From positions 35,631,599 to 35,695,598 of the forward strand of contig NC_061770.1 in assembly GCF_022458985.1 (NCBI RefSeq): a DNA stretch of 64,000 bases, written 5' to 3'. This DNA is from Mugil cephalus. Taxonomy: Eukaryota > Chordata > Actinopteri > Mugiliformes > Mugilidae. Numbering within the stretch: position 1 is the stretch's first letter; every line of letters starts with the position of its first letter. Position numbers and translations under genes: made by a program. Below are positions 22,518 through 32,833 of this stretch, piece after piece. Under the pieces are notes generated by a model that had not been told where the DNA came from, made no database searches, and saw nothing but the letters and a program-made list of their open reading frames with translations.

Positions 22518-22806
22518 ATGCACTGATCAGGCACATCATTATGACCACCGACAGGTGAACATTTAACCTGGCGTTCATTCATGTGGATGTTACATAGACA
22601 TGTAGCAGCCGCTTAGACCAGACCAGACCAGACAATTCCACCATCCCATAGCGATGACACTCGACGACTGACACTTGACGGCAGCAAGCACGCACAAAAA
22701 CGCTTTAGGAACAACTCAAAAAGAAAAAAAAATAAAGGAAGGACTCCCTCATAAGGCCCAAACAATATGAGGAAGGTGATCACAATGTTACTCCTGATCG
22801 TTGTAT
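22518..22806. repeat. Tc1-like non-autonomous element, copy C (inverted)
   Basis: It is bounded by 'gcactgatcaggcacatcat' on the left and 'cacaatgttactcctgatcg' on the right. Its interior is in the opposite orientation to copies A and B, and is shorter ('catgtggatgttacatagac', 'aaacgctttaggaac', 'aatatgaggaaggtgat'). It abuts the inverted-repeat transposon ending at 22515. Confidence 0.7.
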
Positions 22807-22809
22807 ATA

Positions 22810-23455
22810 TAGAAACTAATAATGCTTCAAATATCTAGGTATTTAGATTAGTTCAGCTATGTGTTGTTGTGTTTTTTTTTTTTGAATCCACACATTGTGC
22901 TTTTACGCCCACACAACATTTGAGTTTGAGATATATATGTGTGTGTATATATATATACATATTTATATTTTAATTTGTGGATGAAAAAATTCATCACAAA
23001 AATCATTTGAATCCCCAATTAATAAATGTTTGGGGCCATAGTCAACAATAAGAACCCAAACAGACTCCTATTATTTATCCCACTTACTGTTTAACGTCTC
23101 TAAAGATATAATTAACAACATGTTGTTTTTTTTTTGTTTCACATTTAATGACTTTTCCCAATTAATAGGGACACGGGCCCCGACATAATACACGTTATTA
23201 TTCTTGACAAATAGTTCCAAATGTTCTAGTTAATATGTACTTAGAAATGACACAAAGCCAAATGTCACTCAATGAGATTTTCTGTTGATCTACACGTTCC
23301 TCCAGAGTCAACAAACAGTTACAAAGTACCTGACACATAACACACATTAGTAGTCTGACCCCTAGTGGACACATTAGGAACAGCAGCTACTTTTATTTAA
23401 GGAATCCAGTTATTTTCTTCTGTGAGGGTTTCACACTTTCATAAATTCATCCTGT
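22810..23455. other. Gene-free stretch upstream of vgf
   Basis: AT-rich intergenic DNA with short (TA)n and poly-T runs. No coding signal is seen. Confidence 0.4.
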
Positions 23456-23460
23456 TTTTA

Positions 23461-23893
23461 GAGGGGGGGGGGGGGGGTGAAAGGAGATGAGGAAGAAGGG
23501 AAGGAGGGAAAAGGGGATGAAAAGAGAGAAGGAAACGCGGAAGAAAAGATAAGGAAGGAGGAAGAGTGGCATGAAAGGATGAAGAGTGAGGGAGGGATGG
23601 AAAGAGAAGGGGGAGGGAGGAAGGGCGAAAAGAGAAAGGGGAGGGAGGGAGGAAAGGATGAGAAGAGAAAGGGGGAGGGAGGAAAGGATGAAGAGAAAAG
23701 AAGGATGGAAAGAGGTAGGAAAGGATGAAAAGAGAAGGAAAGAAGCAGAGAGGAAAAGATGAAAAGGGAAAAGAAAGGATGGACGTGGAGAAGAGAAAGG
23801 AGGGATGGAGCGAGGAAAGGATGAAAAGGGAAAGGGAGGGGGGGAGAAAGGATGAATGGAGAGGCAGGGGGGAGGTGGTGGGGTGCAGGTGGG
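23461..23893. repeat. Polypurine (G/A) tract upstream of the vgf promoter
   Basis: About 430 bases that are almost entirely G and A on the plus strand, opening with a G-run of about 16 and then AGGA/GGGA-rich units. It ends less than 50 bases before the vgf CRE. The long open frames on both strands here are compositional artefacts. Mirror-like polypurine DNA of this kind can adopt triplex (H-DNA) structures; that is inference. Confidence 0.85.
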
Positions 23894-23933
23894 CGGCGGT
23901 GCGGAAAAATCTCATGAATGAGACCCAGTGTTG

Positions 23934-23941
23934 TGACGTCA
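23934..23941 (+). promoter_or_regulatory. cAMP response element of vgf
   Basis: A perfect palindromic CRE, TGACGTCA, followed five bases later by a second half-site, TGACGTA (23946-23952). The mammalian VGF promoter is known to be driven by a CRE bound by CREB. The position here, about 270 bases before the exon 1 donor, fits the same promoter. No clear TATA box is seen. Confidence 0.75.
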
Positions 23942-23969
23942 ATGCTGACGTAGAGCCCACGGAGTGGCC

Positions 23970-24213
23970 GCTGTCCGTGGTCCCGAAAACCAGACGTCGG
24001 ATCGTGGAGGAACCCCAGCATCAGCGTCCACGGCCGCGGAGACCACACAAAGAAAGAAAGAAAGAAACAAACAAACAAAAACCCACGCAATCCCACAGAA
24101 CCCGGGACCCCACAGCTGCGTGACGAGTGTGACGTGAGGACGAGGGGCGAGCTGGAATCCCCCTCCACCACCCACTCAAAACCAGACCCACTCACTCCTA
24201 CCTCCAGCTGCAA
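23970..24213 (+). other. vgf: Probable untranslated exon 1 of vgf
   Basis: GC-rich sequence downstream of the CRE, ending at a strong splice donor: 'caa' then GTAAGT at 24214. The matching acceptor, a pyrimidine run ending 'ctccag', lies at 26446, 16 bases before the vgf start codon. The 5' boundary is a guess. In mammals VGF likewise has a non-coding first exon and the entire coding sequence in one later exon. Confidence 0.55.
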
Positions 24214-24640
24214 GTAAGTGACAACTAAACTTAATCTGAAGCTTTTAAATAAAAATAAATAAATGCAAATTTGCAAATAAACACATGAAGAAATAAATTA
24301 CATTATTGGTGTTTCAAGAGGCTGTGACGTCTGAGTGACGCACAACACGGACGGTTTCAAGCCTCCACTTCTTAATAAAGTGACCAGAAGGAGGAATAAA
24401 GGAAAAGATGCCAGCACTGCATTGGCCCCTCGCGTCCAGTGTGTTTGTTGTTGTTGTTGTTGTGTATCTGCAGCGCACCGCTGCCACCAACTGGTTGTGT
24501 CGTCTCTAAACCTTTTGCTGCATCTGTGCGTATCATCACACCTCCCCTGCAATTCAGCCTCCACTGCAGAACTGACTATTGACAGACTATTAAATATGAT
24601 TAAATACATAAATTATTAATTTAAAAGCTGTGGTTTTAAT

Positions 24641-24684
<44 letters not shown>

Positions 24685-25031
24685 CATCCGACCACTAGTG
24701 GCATGACTCCCTGCAGCATGAGGTGGTTATTGCGACGATGCAAGCGAGTGTCTCGTGATGAAGCGCTATATAACCCCGATGCATTATTTAAAAATAAATA
24801 AATAAATAAATAAATAAAAAAGGTGCACGTGCAGGTCGGTCCTGGCTCCTGTCTCGTGCTGCATCGAGGAGGCTGCACTTGTTGCGCTGCAAACGCCCAA
24901 AGGCCACGCCCCAATTGATGCGAAGCGGTTAATCGGTAGACAGGACGTGAGCGACATAGATGAGGGAGGGATGGGAAAGGTGGAAGAGGAAGAAAATAAT
25001 ACAGAGGGGATAGGGAGGGTGGGAGCGTGAG

Positions 25032-26053
25032 ATTATGACCGCCTTCTTAAAATTGTGTAGGTGTCAGTTGTGACTCATCAGAGAATGGATATGGGCCTGA
25101 AAACATAGGTCTTCAACACGGGGTCTGCGACCCTTAGGGGGTCCGCCGAGGTACTGCAGGAGGGTCGCAAAATTAGGTTGGTTGATTAGACATTTTTTAG
25201 GATACAGGGCTCAAACAGCACATCACCCAGGTGAAATCCAGACGCACGCTGCAATATTAGCAGAAGAACAGTGTGGCTCGCTCCCATCAGCCAACGTCCG
25301 AGGCCGAAATGGACAGCTTTGTTTCAGTTTCTTTAATTCTATTTTATTTATTTCAATTTGATGTAACGTTATATGTATGATTTGGGCAGGTATGTTTATG
25401 TTTAGGGCAGTTGCACTGCCTACCTCCTACTGCTGCATGTTTGAAATAAGAAAATGAATATTTGGACCTGTGTATTACTTAAATACCTTAATGTTGAAAG
25501 TAAACTGATAATAAAGTATATTTATTAATAGCACTAGGCTGAGCTCAGTATAGACACACATATAGTAGGTGGGGGGGTCCCTACTTAATCTCTCCATCAG
25601 TTTGGGGTCCTTGGCCTGAAAAACATAGAAGATCCCTGTTCTACTGGATGTGTAAATGAGCTGCACTTAATGCAATAAGATCTATTGAGAACGTAAATTC
25701 CATATTTTCAGTTGTGTTGGTCAAAGTAACTTAAAAGTAATGTAATGCCTTACAATTTAAAGACAGTAATATTATGATGTAACTACTTACTGTGAAATTT
25801 CAGTAACAAGTAATAAGTAATACATTACATTTTTGAAGTAACTTGCTCAGTACTGCTGGGGATGGCTGGGGGTCTGGTCTGGTCTGGTCTAGATGGGTTG
25901 TTTAAGTGACATTCACATGAATGAATGAATGAATGAATGAATGAATGAATGCCAGGTCCAAAAGTTTCCCAGCAGAATGTTGAATTGTCACAAGATGGTT
26001 CAAATGTTGACTTCTCGTCATAATGTCATAATGTTATGGCTGATCGGTGTACA
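25032..26053. repeat. Tc1-like element copy D in vgf intron 1, interrupted by a hAT-like insertion
   Basis: The left part (25032-25100) and right part (about 25850-26053) carry the family's phrases ('gcctgatcgg'-type ends, 'cattcacatgaatgaatg', 'tttcccagcagaatgtt'). They are separated by a block beginning near 25100, 'aggtcttcaacacggggtct', and ending near 25645, 'aaaaacatagaagatccct', whose ends resemble hAT inverted termini. An (AATG)n array expanded inside the right part. Confidence 0.6.
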
Positions 26054-26462
26054 GTAGGATGTTTAATGGATTAGCACTTGTGAGATCACCTGAAACCGTC
26101 CATAAATGTAGTTCCTGGAATGAATCCTTCTCGTGTCTAAGTCCAAGTATGAATTGAATCGTGCAATTCATTGTTTTAATGTTTCAAATGTTATTTGGCA
26201 TCTTAATGGTTTCACCTCACTATGTCTGTGCTTAAATTACCACAACAATGGTGATCTTGTGTTTATTGCATGAAAAAATATTTCGATCTTGTCGAAAGAG
26301 GATGTATGAATCTGATTAAGACTTAGAAACATCAAATCAAAAATGGCCGACACAACTAACTCAGTTAACACTGTGCTGTGATTTTGCTACAAGGCCAGAT
26401 AAAGTGAAAACTGGATTCATTTATTTTTCTCTCCTCTCTCCTCCAGGCATTTCTGAGTGGCC

Positions 26463-28337
26463 ATGAACCGATACCACAGTGCCTCTAGCGCCCTTACGGT
26501 CCTGGTCCTCCTGACGGTGGCATCCTATCCTCACCTGTCCAACCCCAACCCTCTCACCACCTTTGGGATAGTTGAAAACCCAAACGGGAATGACCCTCTT
26601 CCCGGGACTAAGACAGATAAGGAGGAGGAGGCAGGAGAGCTCTTTAAGGATGTAGATCCCAAAAAGCTTGCAGCGGTTTTACTGGAGGCGTTGAATCGGT
26701 CACAGGTAGCCAGAAGGTGGGAGGGAGACGATGGAAGAGAGGGAGGAATGAAGGCTGAGAGAGGGGAAGATAAAAAAGAGGAAGCAAGAAAAGTTGAAGA
26801 AGCACGTCAAGAAGGAGATCTGGAGTTAGAGCTCCTAAAGGCAGCACAGGGGAAGAACTGGGAAATCCAAGAGGACGAGGAGAGGAAGAGAGTCCAAGAA
26901 GAAGAGGAGAAGATGACTGAGAAGGTGACCAGTCATACCACAACCCAGACAATCCAGAGCCAAACTACTCTGGATGGAAAAGGTGAGGATGGGCAGGGTA
27001 CTGATCCCAAGCGGGGATCCGGCGGCCCTGATCAAGGCAGCGGCGAAAAGGAGGATCAGCTCAGTCCAGAGGAGCTCAAGTGTCTCGAGACCGTGATGGA
27101 AGAGTTTCCTCATCTGGACACCAAACGGGATTCAGAGTGGGTCGAGCAAAAGAGCCGAGACTACAGACGTTACAGCGGCATCCTGCCAGCGAAGAAAGCC
27201 AATGACCTCGCCATGTCCAAGAAGAAACTCAAATGGCAAGAGGAGACGCAGAAAGCCATGAACTTCCCGACATTCAGAGGAGGCAATTTTATCGATGAAT
27301 CTGAAGATGGTGGCTTTGGCAACAACGTGGCGGACGACTCCCGACTTCCAGACGAGCAGGTGGAGGTGGAGGATGAACCGGAGGAAGGGGAGGATAGTGA
27401 CGAGGTGCTGAGTCCTGAGGAGGAGGAGGCTCGGGCCAAAGTGGAGCAGGAGGAGATGAGGAGGCAGGCGGCCGAGGCGCAGAGAGCCAAAATGGAGGAG
27501 GAGAAGTTGGCGGACATCGCGTCGGACATGTTGCTGCGCTACATGGTCAAACAGAGTAACGGCAACAGAAAGTATAGCTGGTCCCTGTCCAATGCTGCGG
27601 AGGACAAGCGCTCCGATGAGGACCAGCGAGCGACAGAGGAGGAGCAGGAGGACATCGATCCTCAGACCATTGACAAGCTGATTGAGATCTCCAGCAGACT
27701 CCACCTCCCCGCTGACGACGTGGTGGACATCATCAGCGACGCGGAGAGGAAGAAGAAGAAGGACGTGGCGCCTCTGCCAGCGGTGTCTTCGTCATTTCCT
27801 TCCGCATCACTGGTCTCAACCAAACAAAGTAACTTCCCCGTCTCCAACCAGATGCCTCCGCCCGTCAATCTGCTCAAAACTTGGTTCCAGGAGAAAACAC
27901 CAAGAAAGCCGGACACTCTCTGGGGCAAACCTGGGAAGCCTTTCCTAGCTAGCTGGCAAAAAAATACGAAGCCTCAGTCAGTTAAACAGGACCCCTGGTT
28001 CACATCACCCCGTTATGTTTGGACTGGCCACTCCTTTCACCCCTACACTTTCCCTTCCTTCTACCAGAGGAACCCATACTACAATCCCATCTACGTCCCC
28101 CCTCCCCGCAGGGCCAGGCCCCGTTACAACACATGGAAACCTGCTTTGAGGCTCAACAACTTCTTGGGTAATTCTGTGGATGACCCCTACACTTTCCTTC
28201 CCAAGAGACGTTACCATGGTTGGGTCCAGCCCCAGCTCAGAAAACCCCCTGCAGGCCTCCAGCAGAAGTCGTACTACAGCAGCTATCCCCTCCCACGGCT
28301 TCCTCCCAGCTACTCACAAAGAGACCACAGATGGTGA
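26463..28337 (+). CDS. vgf: Neurosecretory protein VGF precursor
   Basis: This is the precursor of secreted neuroendocrine peptides, stored in dense-core vesicles and cut at basic sites. The start is the ATG at 26463, giving 624 residues; the frame extends a few codons upstream but that lies in the leader. Residues 1-22 or so look like a signal peptide (hydrophobic run ALTVLVLLTVA). Blocks shared with mammalian VGF are GELFKDVDPKKLAAVLLEAL (about 58-77), KLADIASDMLLRYMV (about 348-362) and DPQTIDKLIEISSRLHLPAD (about 399-418). The centre is very Glu/Lys/Arg-rich. Basic cleavage sites include RKKKK (about 429-433), RRARPR (about 548-553) and KRR (about 581-583). The C-terminus is Tyr/Pro-rich and does not resemble the mammalian TLQP region. 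The coding sequence is intact and intronless, as in mammals, and ap1s1 lies upstream as in mammals. Confidence 0.93.
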   Translation: MNRYHSASSALTVLVLLTVASYPHLSNPNPLTTFGIVENPNGNDPLPGTKTDKEEEAGELFKDVDPKKLAAVLLEALNRSQVARRWEGDDGREGGMKAERGEDKKEEARKVEEARQEGDLELELLKAAQGKNWEIQEDEERKRVQEEEEKMTEKVTSHTTTQTIQSQTTLDGKGEDGQGTDPKRGSGGPDQGSGEKEDQLSPEELKCLETVMEEFPHLDTKRDSEWVEQKSRDYRRYSGILPAKKANDLAMSKKKLKWQEETQKAMNFPTFRGGNFIDESEDGGFGNNVADDSRLPDEQVEVEDEPEEGEDSDEVLSPEEEEARAKVEQEEMRRQAAEAQRAKMEEEKLADIASDMLLRYMVKQSNGNRKYSWSLSNAAEDKRSDEDQRATEEEQEDIDPQTIDKLIEISSRLHLPADDVVDIISDAERKKKKDVAPLPAVSSSFPSASLVSTKQSNFPVSNQMPPPVNLLKTWFQEKTPRKPDTLWGKPGKPFLASWQKNTKPQSVKQDPWFTSPRYVWTGHSFHPYTFPSFYQRNPYYNPIYVPPPRRARPRYNTWKPALRLNNFLGNSVDDPYTFLPKRRYHGWVQPQLRKPPAGLQQKSYYSSYPLPRLPPSYSQRDHRW

Positions 28338-28426
28338 ACTGACAGTGGAAGATAGAAAAGGGGGAGCTGTGAATAGAAAGGTTTGGCATTACAATAGAAA
28401 ATCTTTTCTTTATGGAACAATGCATA

Positions 28427-29195
28427 ATGCACCAATCAGGCATATCATTATGACCACCTTTCTAATATCATGTAGGTCTCCCTTGTGCTTCGAAAACAGA
28501 TCCTTCGTCAATTCTAATGCCACAATTATGTCAACAGCACCTCCCCAGAGAGCTGTGATTGGTCCGTTTGGCAGTAGCACTAGTAGCTCTTTAGTATTTC
28601 CGGCTGCTTCTCCATATCCGCAATTTTCAAACTGATTCTTTTGGATCAATGAATGTGATGGACCACATCAGAGGAAAGGTTAACTGAGGAGGTTGGACAG
28701 TACTAACATTTGTATAACTCATCTTTGATAAAAATTCACTGAAAGTTTCAGTCTCCGTTGTTGAAAGTGAAGTGTTGTTACAGAGTGAGCCAGATTCATG
28801 AGGTATGTCCAGAAGAACCTTATATAAGCCTTCAGAGAATATCCTGTGGTGTCTGGCAACACTATGTTGTTCGTGGACTCCTTTGAGGTGGGGGTCCTCT
28901 TTGAATCACCCCTCAGATACTTGATCAGTTTGGTATCTAGTCAGTTTGGAGGCCAGGTCAACACCTTGTGCTGTTCTTCAGGTTTTTTTTTTAGTTCCTA
29001 AAGCGTTATTGTTGCTGCTGCCATGAAGGAGTGTCTAGGTCTGGTCTAGGTGGGTGCTACATGTCTAAGTAACATTCATATGAATGAATACCAGGTCCAA
29101 AAGCTTCCCAGCAGAACATTAAATTGATACAAGATGGTCAATGTTATTTACTCCTCTTATCAGTGGTTATAATGCTATGCCTGATCGTTGTTTGT
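28427..29195. repeat. Tc1-like element copy E in the vgf 3' region, with a nested repeat
   Basis: The left end 'gcaccaatcaggcatatcat' and right end 'ataatgctatgcctgatcg' are inverted. Between about 28500 and 28805 it is interrupted by an inverted copy of the repeat clustered in ap1s1 intron 1 ('cggctgcttctccat', 'ttggatcaatgaatg'). The insertion order is clear: the Tc1-like element came first. Confidence 0.7.
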
Positions 29196-30530
29196 ACAGT
29201 ATTAAGAGTCCCTATTGGTAATAGCTTCCAAAAGAAATGACTCAACCAGGAAACACAACCACAGACTGCAGGGTGTCCACATACTTTTAGTCATCTGTCT
29301 TTTCTTTGAGATGAAATGGCCTCATGCCAAAGTCGATCCCTTAGTGTCGTTCTTCATCGCTTATCTTGTATGTTTCCATACAAGAATAACCCTAACCCAT
29401 CTATTGTTTTACCATCTACAGAATTGCAAATCTACACATTTTTTTTTTCTTGTGGCGTCAACAATCTCATAAACTGAATTAAATAAATATCAGCATGAGG
29501 CCTTTAGTCAGAGAACTGTGACCTGAACAGAGGAAAAGATTTATTTTTTATTTTGATATTTTTATCGAGACTGAGTGGGAGGTTATAGTCAAAAACGCAG
29601 AGGGTACAGTGCATGCATGTGTTTGTGTACTTGCATCTGAAAAAATGCTTCTTTAAAGATGCACAAGCATTACAAATCAACCCCCCAAAAATAAAAAAGC
29701 ATTTAAAAAAAAAAAAAAAAATGACACAGGACCCGTCGTCTTTGTTTGAGTCGATTGTTGTCCTCTGTCTTTCTAGATGTACCTTCTTGTGACGATTGTA
29801 ATAAATATGTTTGTTGGATGTAAATATGAAGATGTCAATGGTTGCCTTTGCTACGCACAAAAAAACTACCTAAAAAAACAACAATAAATAAACTATTTTA
29901 GTACAAAACTCTTTCATTGTGGATTCAAATGATTGTTTTTTGTGAGAAAGATGAAGTCTCAGAACTTGGGAAAGAGGTCGACTGAAACATAGTTTGATTG
30001 AAAGTACACTGCCAGTCAGAAGTTTGGACATGCTTTGTCAGTGAATTGATTGAGAAGATGTGTCCGAACCTTTCACTGGTAGCGTATTTGAACATTGTAT
30101 GTGTGGTTTACATCTCTGATTCATGAAGACAAGAATAAGATGAGTTCAAAATGACTGGGAAGAACAAAATGAAAAGCAGATCAATGAAATGATCAATGAA
30201 GCGTCTGAGTGCAGAAGCTTCACCCTTCTGCTGCCCTCTGCTCTCCGCTCTCCTCTCTACTCTCTTTTTTCCCCCCATTGAAATCCTTTCCTTTTGCAAA
30301 TATTTTTATGGAAAGCGGGTCCTGGATACCTACATATCCCTGGGATCTTAATTTAGGATAGTTACCAAAGGCTACCACTTTTATTTTAAACTATTTTACT
30401 TTGTGAGTGTGTCTTATTAGTAGCACAAGCCTCCACTATCGTGACTAGGATTGAGGAACTCAGCTAACAGTTCTGGTTACCCCATGATTTGGAGTCACTT
30501 CCTAATTTGGTCCCTCTCTGACTGAGTTTG
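29196..30530. other. Possible vgf 3' UTR end and gene-free stretch
   Basis: There is no further gene. Overlapping AATAAA motifs at 29883-29892 are the best candidates for the vgf polyadenylation signal, which would give a long 3' UTR containing repeat copy E. A 17-base poly-A run near 29704-29720 could also be a retroelement tail. Confidence 0.35.
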
Positions 30531-30539
30531 ATACCACTG

Positions 30540-31020
30540 TCCAGGGGCGTCACTAGGCTTTAAGTACAGGGGAGGCTCAGCTCTCCTACAATAAATAAAT
30601 TCTTAGCTGAGAATTTATTTATTGTTATTATTTCCATCTGTTTTTAAACACAACATAGAGGCGTGACTTTCGCTCACCACAGAACAATTGTTTGCTCTCA
30701 AATATTTTGAGGTTGCAGAGATTACACATGTGACTAAAACGGCTGCAGCTTCAAGCCCTGAAGAATTGGATAGATCGGATAAGGACGCACTAAACGGACT
30801 CGATCTACCGTACGCTACGAAGTGAAGGGAAACTGACAGATTTATGATCACATTTAAGTCCTTGATCACAGGTTATATAACTATTTATTTAAACTGAAAT
30901 GCTGGACACTTTATTATGAATTTGTCAGCATTATTTTATATATATTTATTTATTTGTTTGTTTTTTAATAAAACAACACCAAACTATTTAAGGATATTTT
31001 TGGCACAGGCCTAACGATAC
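30540..31020. repeat. Possible dispersed repeat
   Basis: The stretch starts with 'aggggcgtcactaggcttta', a phrase I associate with dispersed fish repeats, and continues into AT-rich sequence. No intact frame is seen. Its boundaries and class are uncertain. Confidence 0.3.
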
Positions 31021-31031
31021 CGCTGCCACCG

Positions 31032-31622
31032 TCTGATAGCCTACATCAGGCATCACCAAATGGCGGTCTAGGCACAGTCAATGCTCCAGATGCTCCAGGT
31101 TGAGGAGCAAGCATGATCGCGGAGCCCCAGGAAGAGAGAGTTGTTTGGAGGAATTTGTGAGTAAAAACGAAGTCACGAAGGTCCTCCAGACAAAAGCACA
31201 ACTTCCCAGTGTTCAGACACACTTTGAATAATGTCAATAGCGCAAACAACTGTGACTTACAGTAATTCAAAACTGACCTGCCTGGACGGATCGCCAGCGA
31301 TCCGTTCAGGCTTCAAATGGTTAATAAAAACATAATTCATTCGTGCATGTGCTGCTAACCTTATTAATCTTACGTGAGGAGCGTCATCAGTGGCCAAGCC
31401 AATCAAATCGTTCGTAGTTCAATAAGTTTAGAATATTGGTATGTTGGAAGTATAGGCTATTACTTTGAAATCACAATAAATGATATAGAAATGTGCGTAT
31501 GTTGTTGATTTTATTTACATCAGGATACACTATTTCGAGTGACATTTGATTTGGACCTTTGCTGGGAGGAAATTTTTGTAACTGGACCTCTCTGAATTTT
31601 AATTGGATACCCCTGGTCTACA
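31032..31622. repeat. hAT-like element between vgf and the GVIN pair
   Basis: The left end reads 'ctacatcaggcatcaccaaa' and the right end, in complement, 'gtagaccaggggtatccaat'. These are imperfect inverted termini of the 'caggggt..ccaa' type seen in hAT elements. The interior has a 74-residue minus-strand frame that I do not recognise. It lies just outside the outer end of the GVIN inverted duplication. Confidence 0.45.
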
Positions 31623-31768
31623 TGCACATCCATTTAATAAATGTAATAAAATCTGAGTAAACAATGTAAGAACAAGAAGATGAACTGTTTAAGCAAACGC
31701 AGTTCGAATAAGATGTTTGTTTTTTTTCTCTTCTCATGAAATGATTGTGGCTTATTGTGATCTATTCT

Positions 31769-31774
31769 TTTATT
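31769..31774 (-). terminator. Polyadenylation signal of GVIN copy 1
   Basis: AATAAA on the minus strand, about 1.06 kb after the stop codon at 32834. Its context ('cctaataaaa') is the same as that of the AATAAA at 59176-59181 after copy 2, so both 3' ends were duplicated together. Confidence 0.6.
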
Positions 31775-32833
31775 AGGAAAATTTACACAAGCAGCTCATG
31801 TAATATACTGTGTACAAATGATTAGATTCGACTCAACAAAAGAGGTTCAGTTCACTGTCACACTCTGATCATGATTGTTAAACAGTGGAAACACACTGAG
31901 CCTTGTTGTTCACACACTGGCTCCATCACAGCCAAACTAAGACTTTATGCACATCCCTGTGTCATGTTGATGGTGCATTCAAGCACATGACTAATGCTCC
32001 ATGATGTCAAACATTTACAAAAATAATGATACACACTCACTGCTTGGAAACTTGGTTTTCATTGAAAATTCTCACTTGTTTTTTCTCTCTTTGTTGAAAC
32101 CAAAACCACCTGACTTGAGGTGCAGAAAAAACATTTCCATAATCTATTATAAACAACAAAAGCATTAAATACTGCATATTACGGTATATGTGATCATACA
32201 TAGCTGTTTGTAGTTCTAATGAAGCACTAATCTTTTCAGATGCAAGTCATGCACACTATCACATTTAATTTCTTTTAAGAACAAAGTACATTTATCACAC
32301 CCCTTTTCTCCGACTTTTCTGGAAAACCTCCATCAGTGAGAATGTTTTCCTTACAAATTTCTCCTCAACAAGTTGTACCCAGGTAACCCACGTGTAATTT
32401 GCCTAGCACTAACTTGCCTACCATGAATCACACAAACTTATTTAAATTCTTTGTCAACACCCTCTTCCCATCGTATTATCCAGGCTAAGTGAGGAAGAAG
32501 AAAAGTAAATCACACACGGCACAGAAACAAAACAAAACAAAACAAAAAAGTTCCATATCATATTTTTGAAACAAAGAAACAGCTCTGAATGATTTTTGTC
32601 ATTATTCAAAAATGTATGTAACTAATCACTTGTAGCAACTTTGTTTCTAAAATGCAAACTCAGGTAATGGAAACAAACTTCAGTAAATCTCTGGTATTTC
32701 TCTATTGAAAGTCATGGTGGTTAAATATCTGAGTGAACTGACTTGATACTTAACTATAGTGAAGTTATTATTATAAAGGAGGTTCCTTTATATTATAGAG
32801 AAAAACATGAGGACAAATGTTCACTGGTTAGAA

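Noticed and set aside
23439-24276. Open frames of 173 and 272 residues on the minus strand and Gly/Glu/Lys frames on the plus strand.
   Set aside because: They come from the polypurine tract and run through the vgf CRE and leader; composition, not coding, keeps them open.
26457-26462. GTG start two codons before the vgf ATG.
   Set aside because: Vertebrate mRNAs rarely start at GTG; the ATG at 26463 begins a good signal peptide.
27132-27704. 190-residue minus-strand frame rich in Leu.
   Set aside because: Antisense shadow of the Glu/Lys-rich vgf coding sequence.
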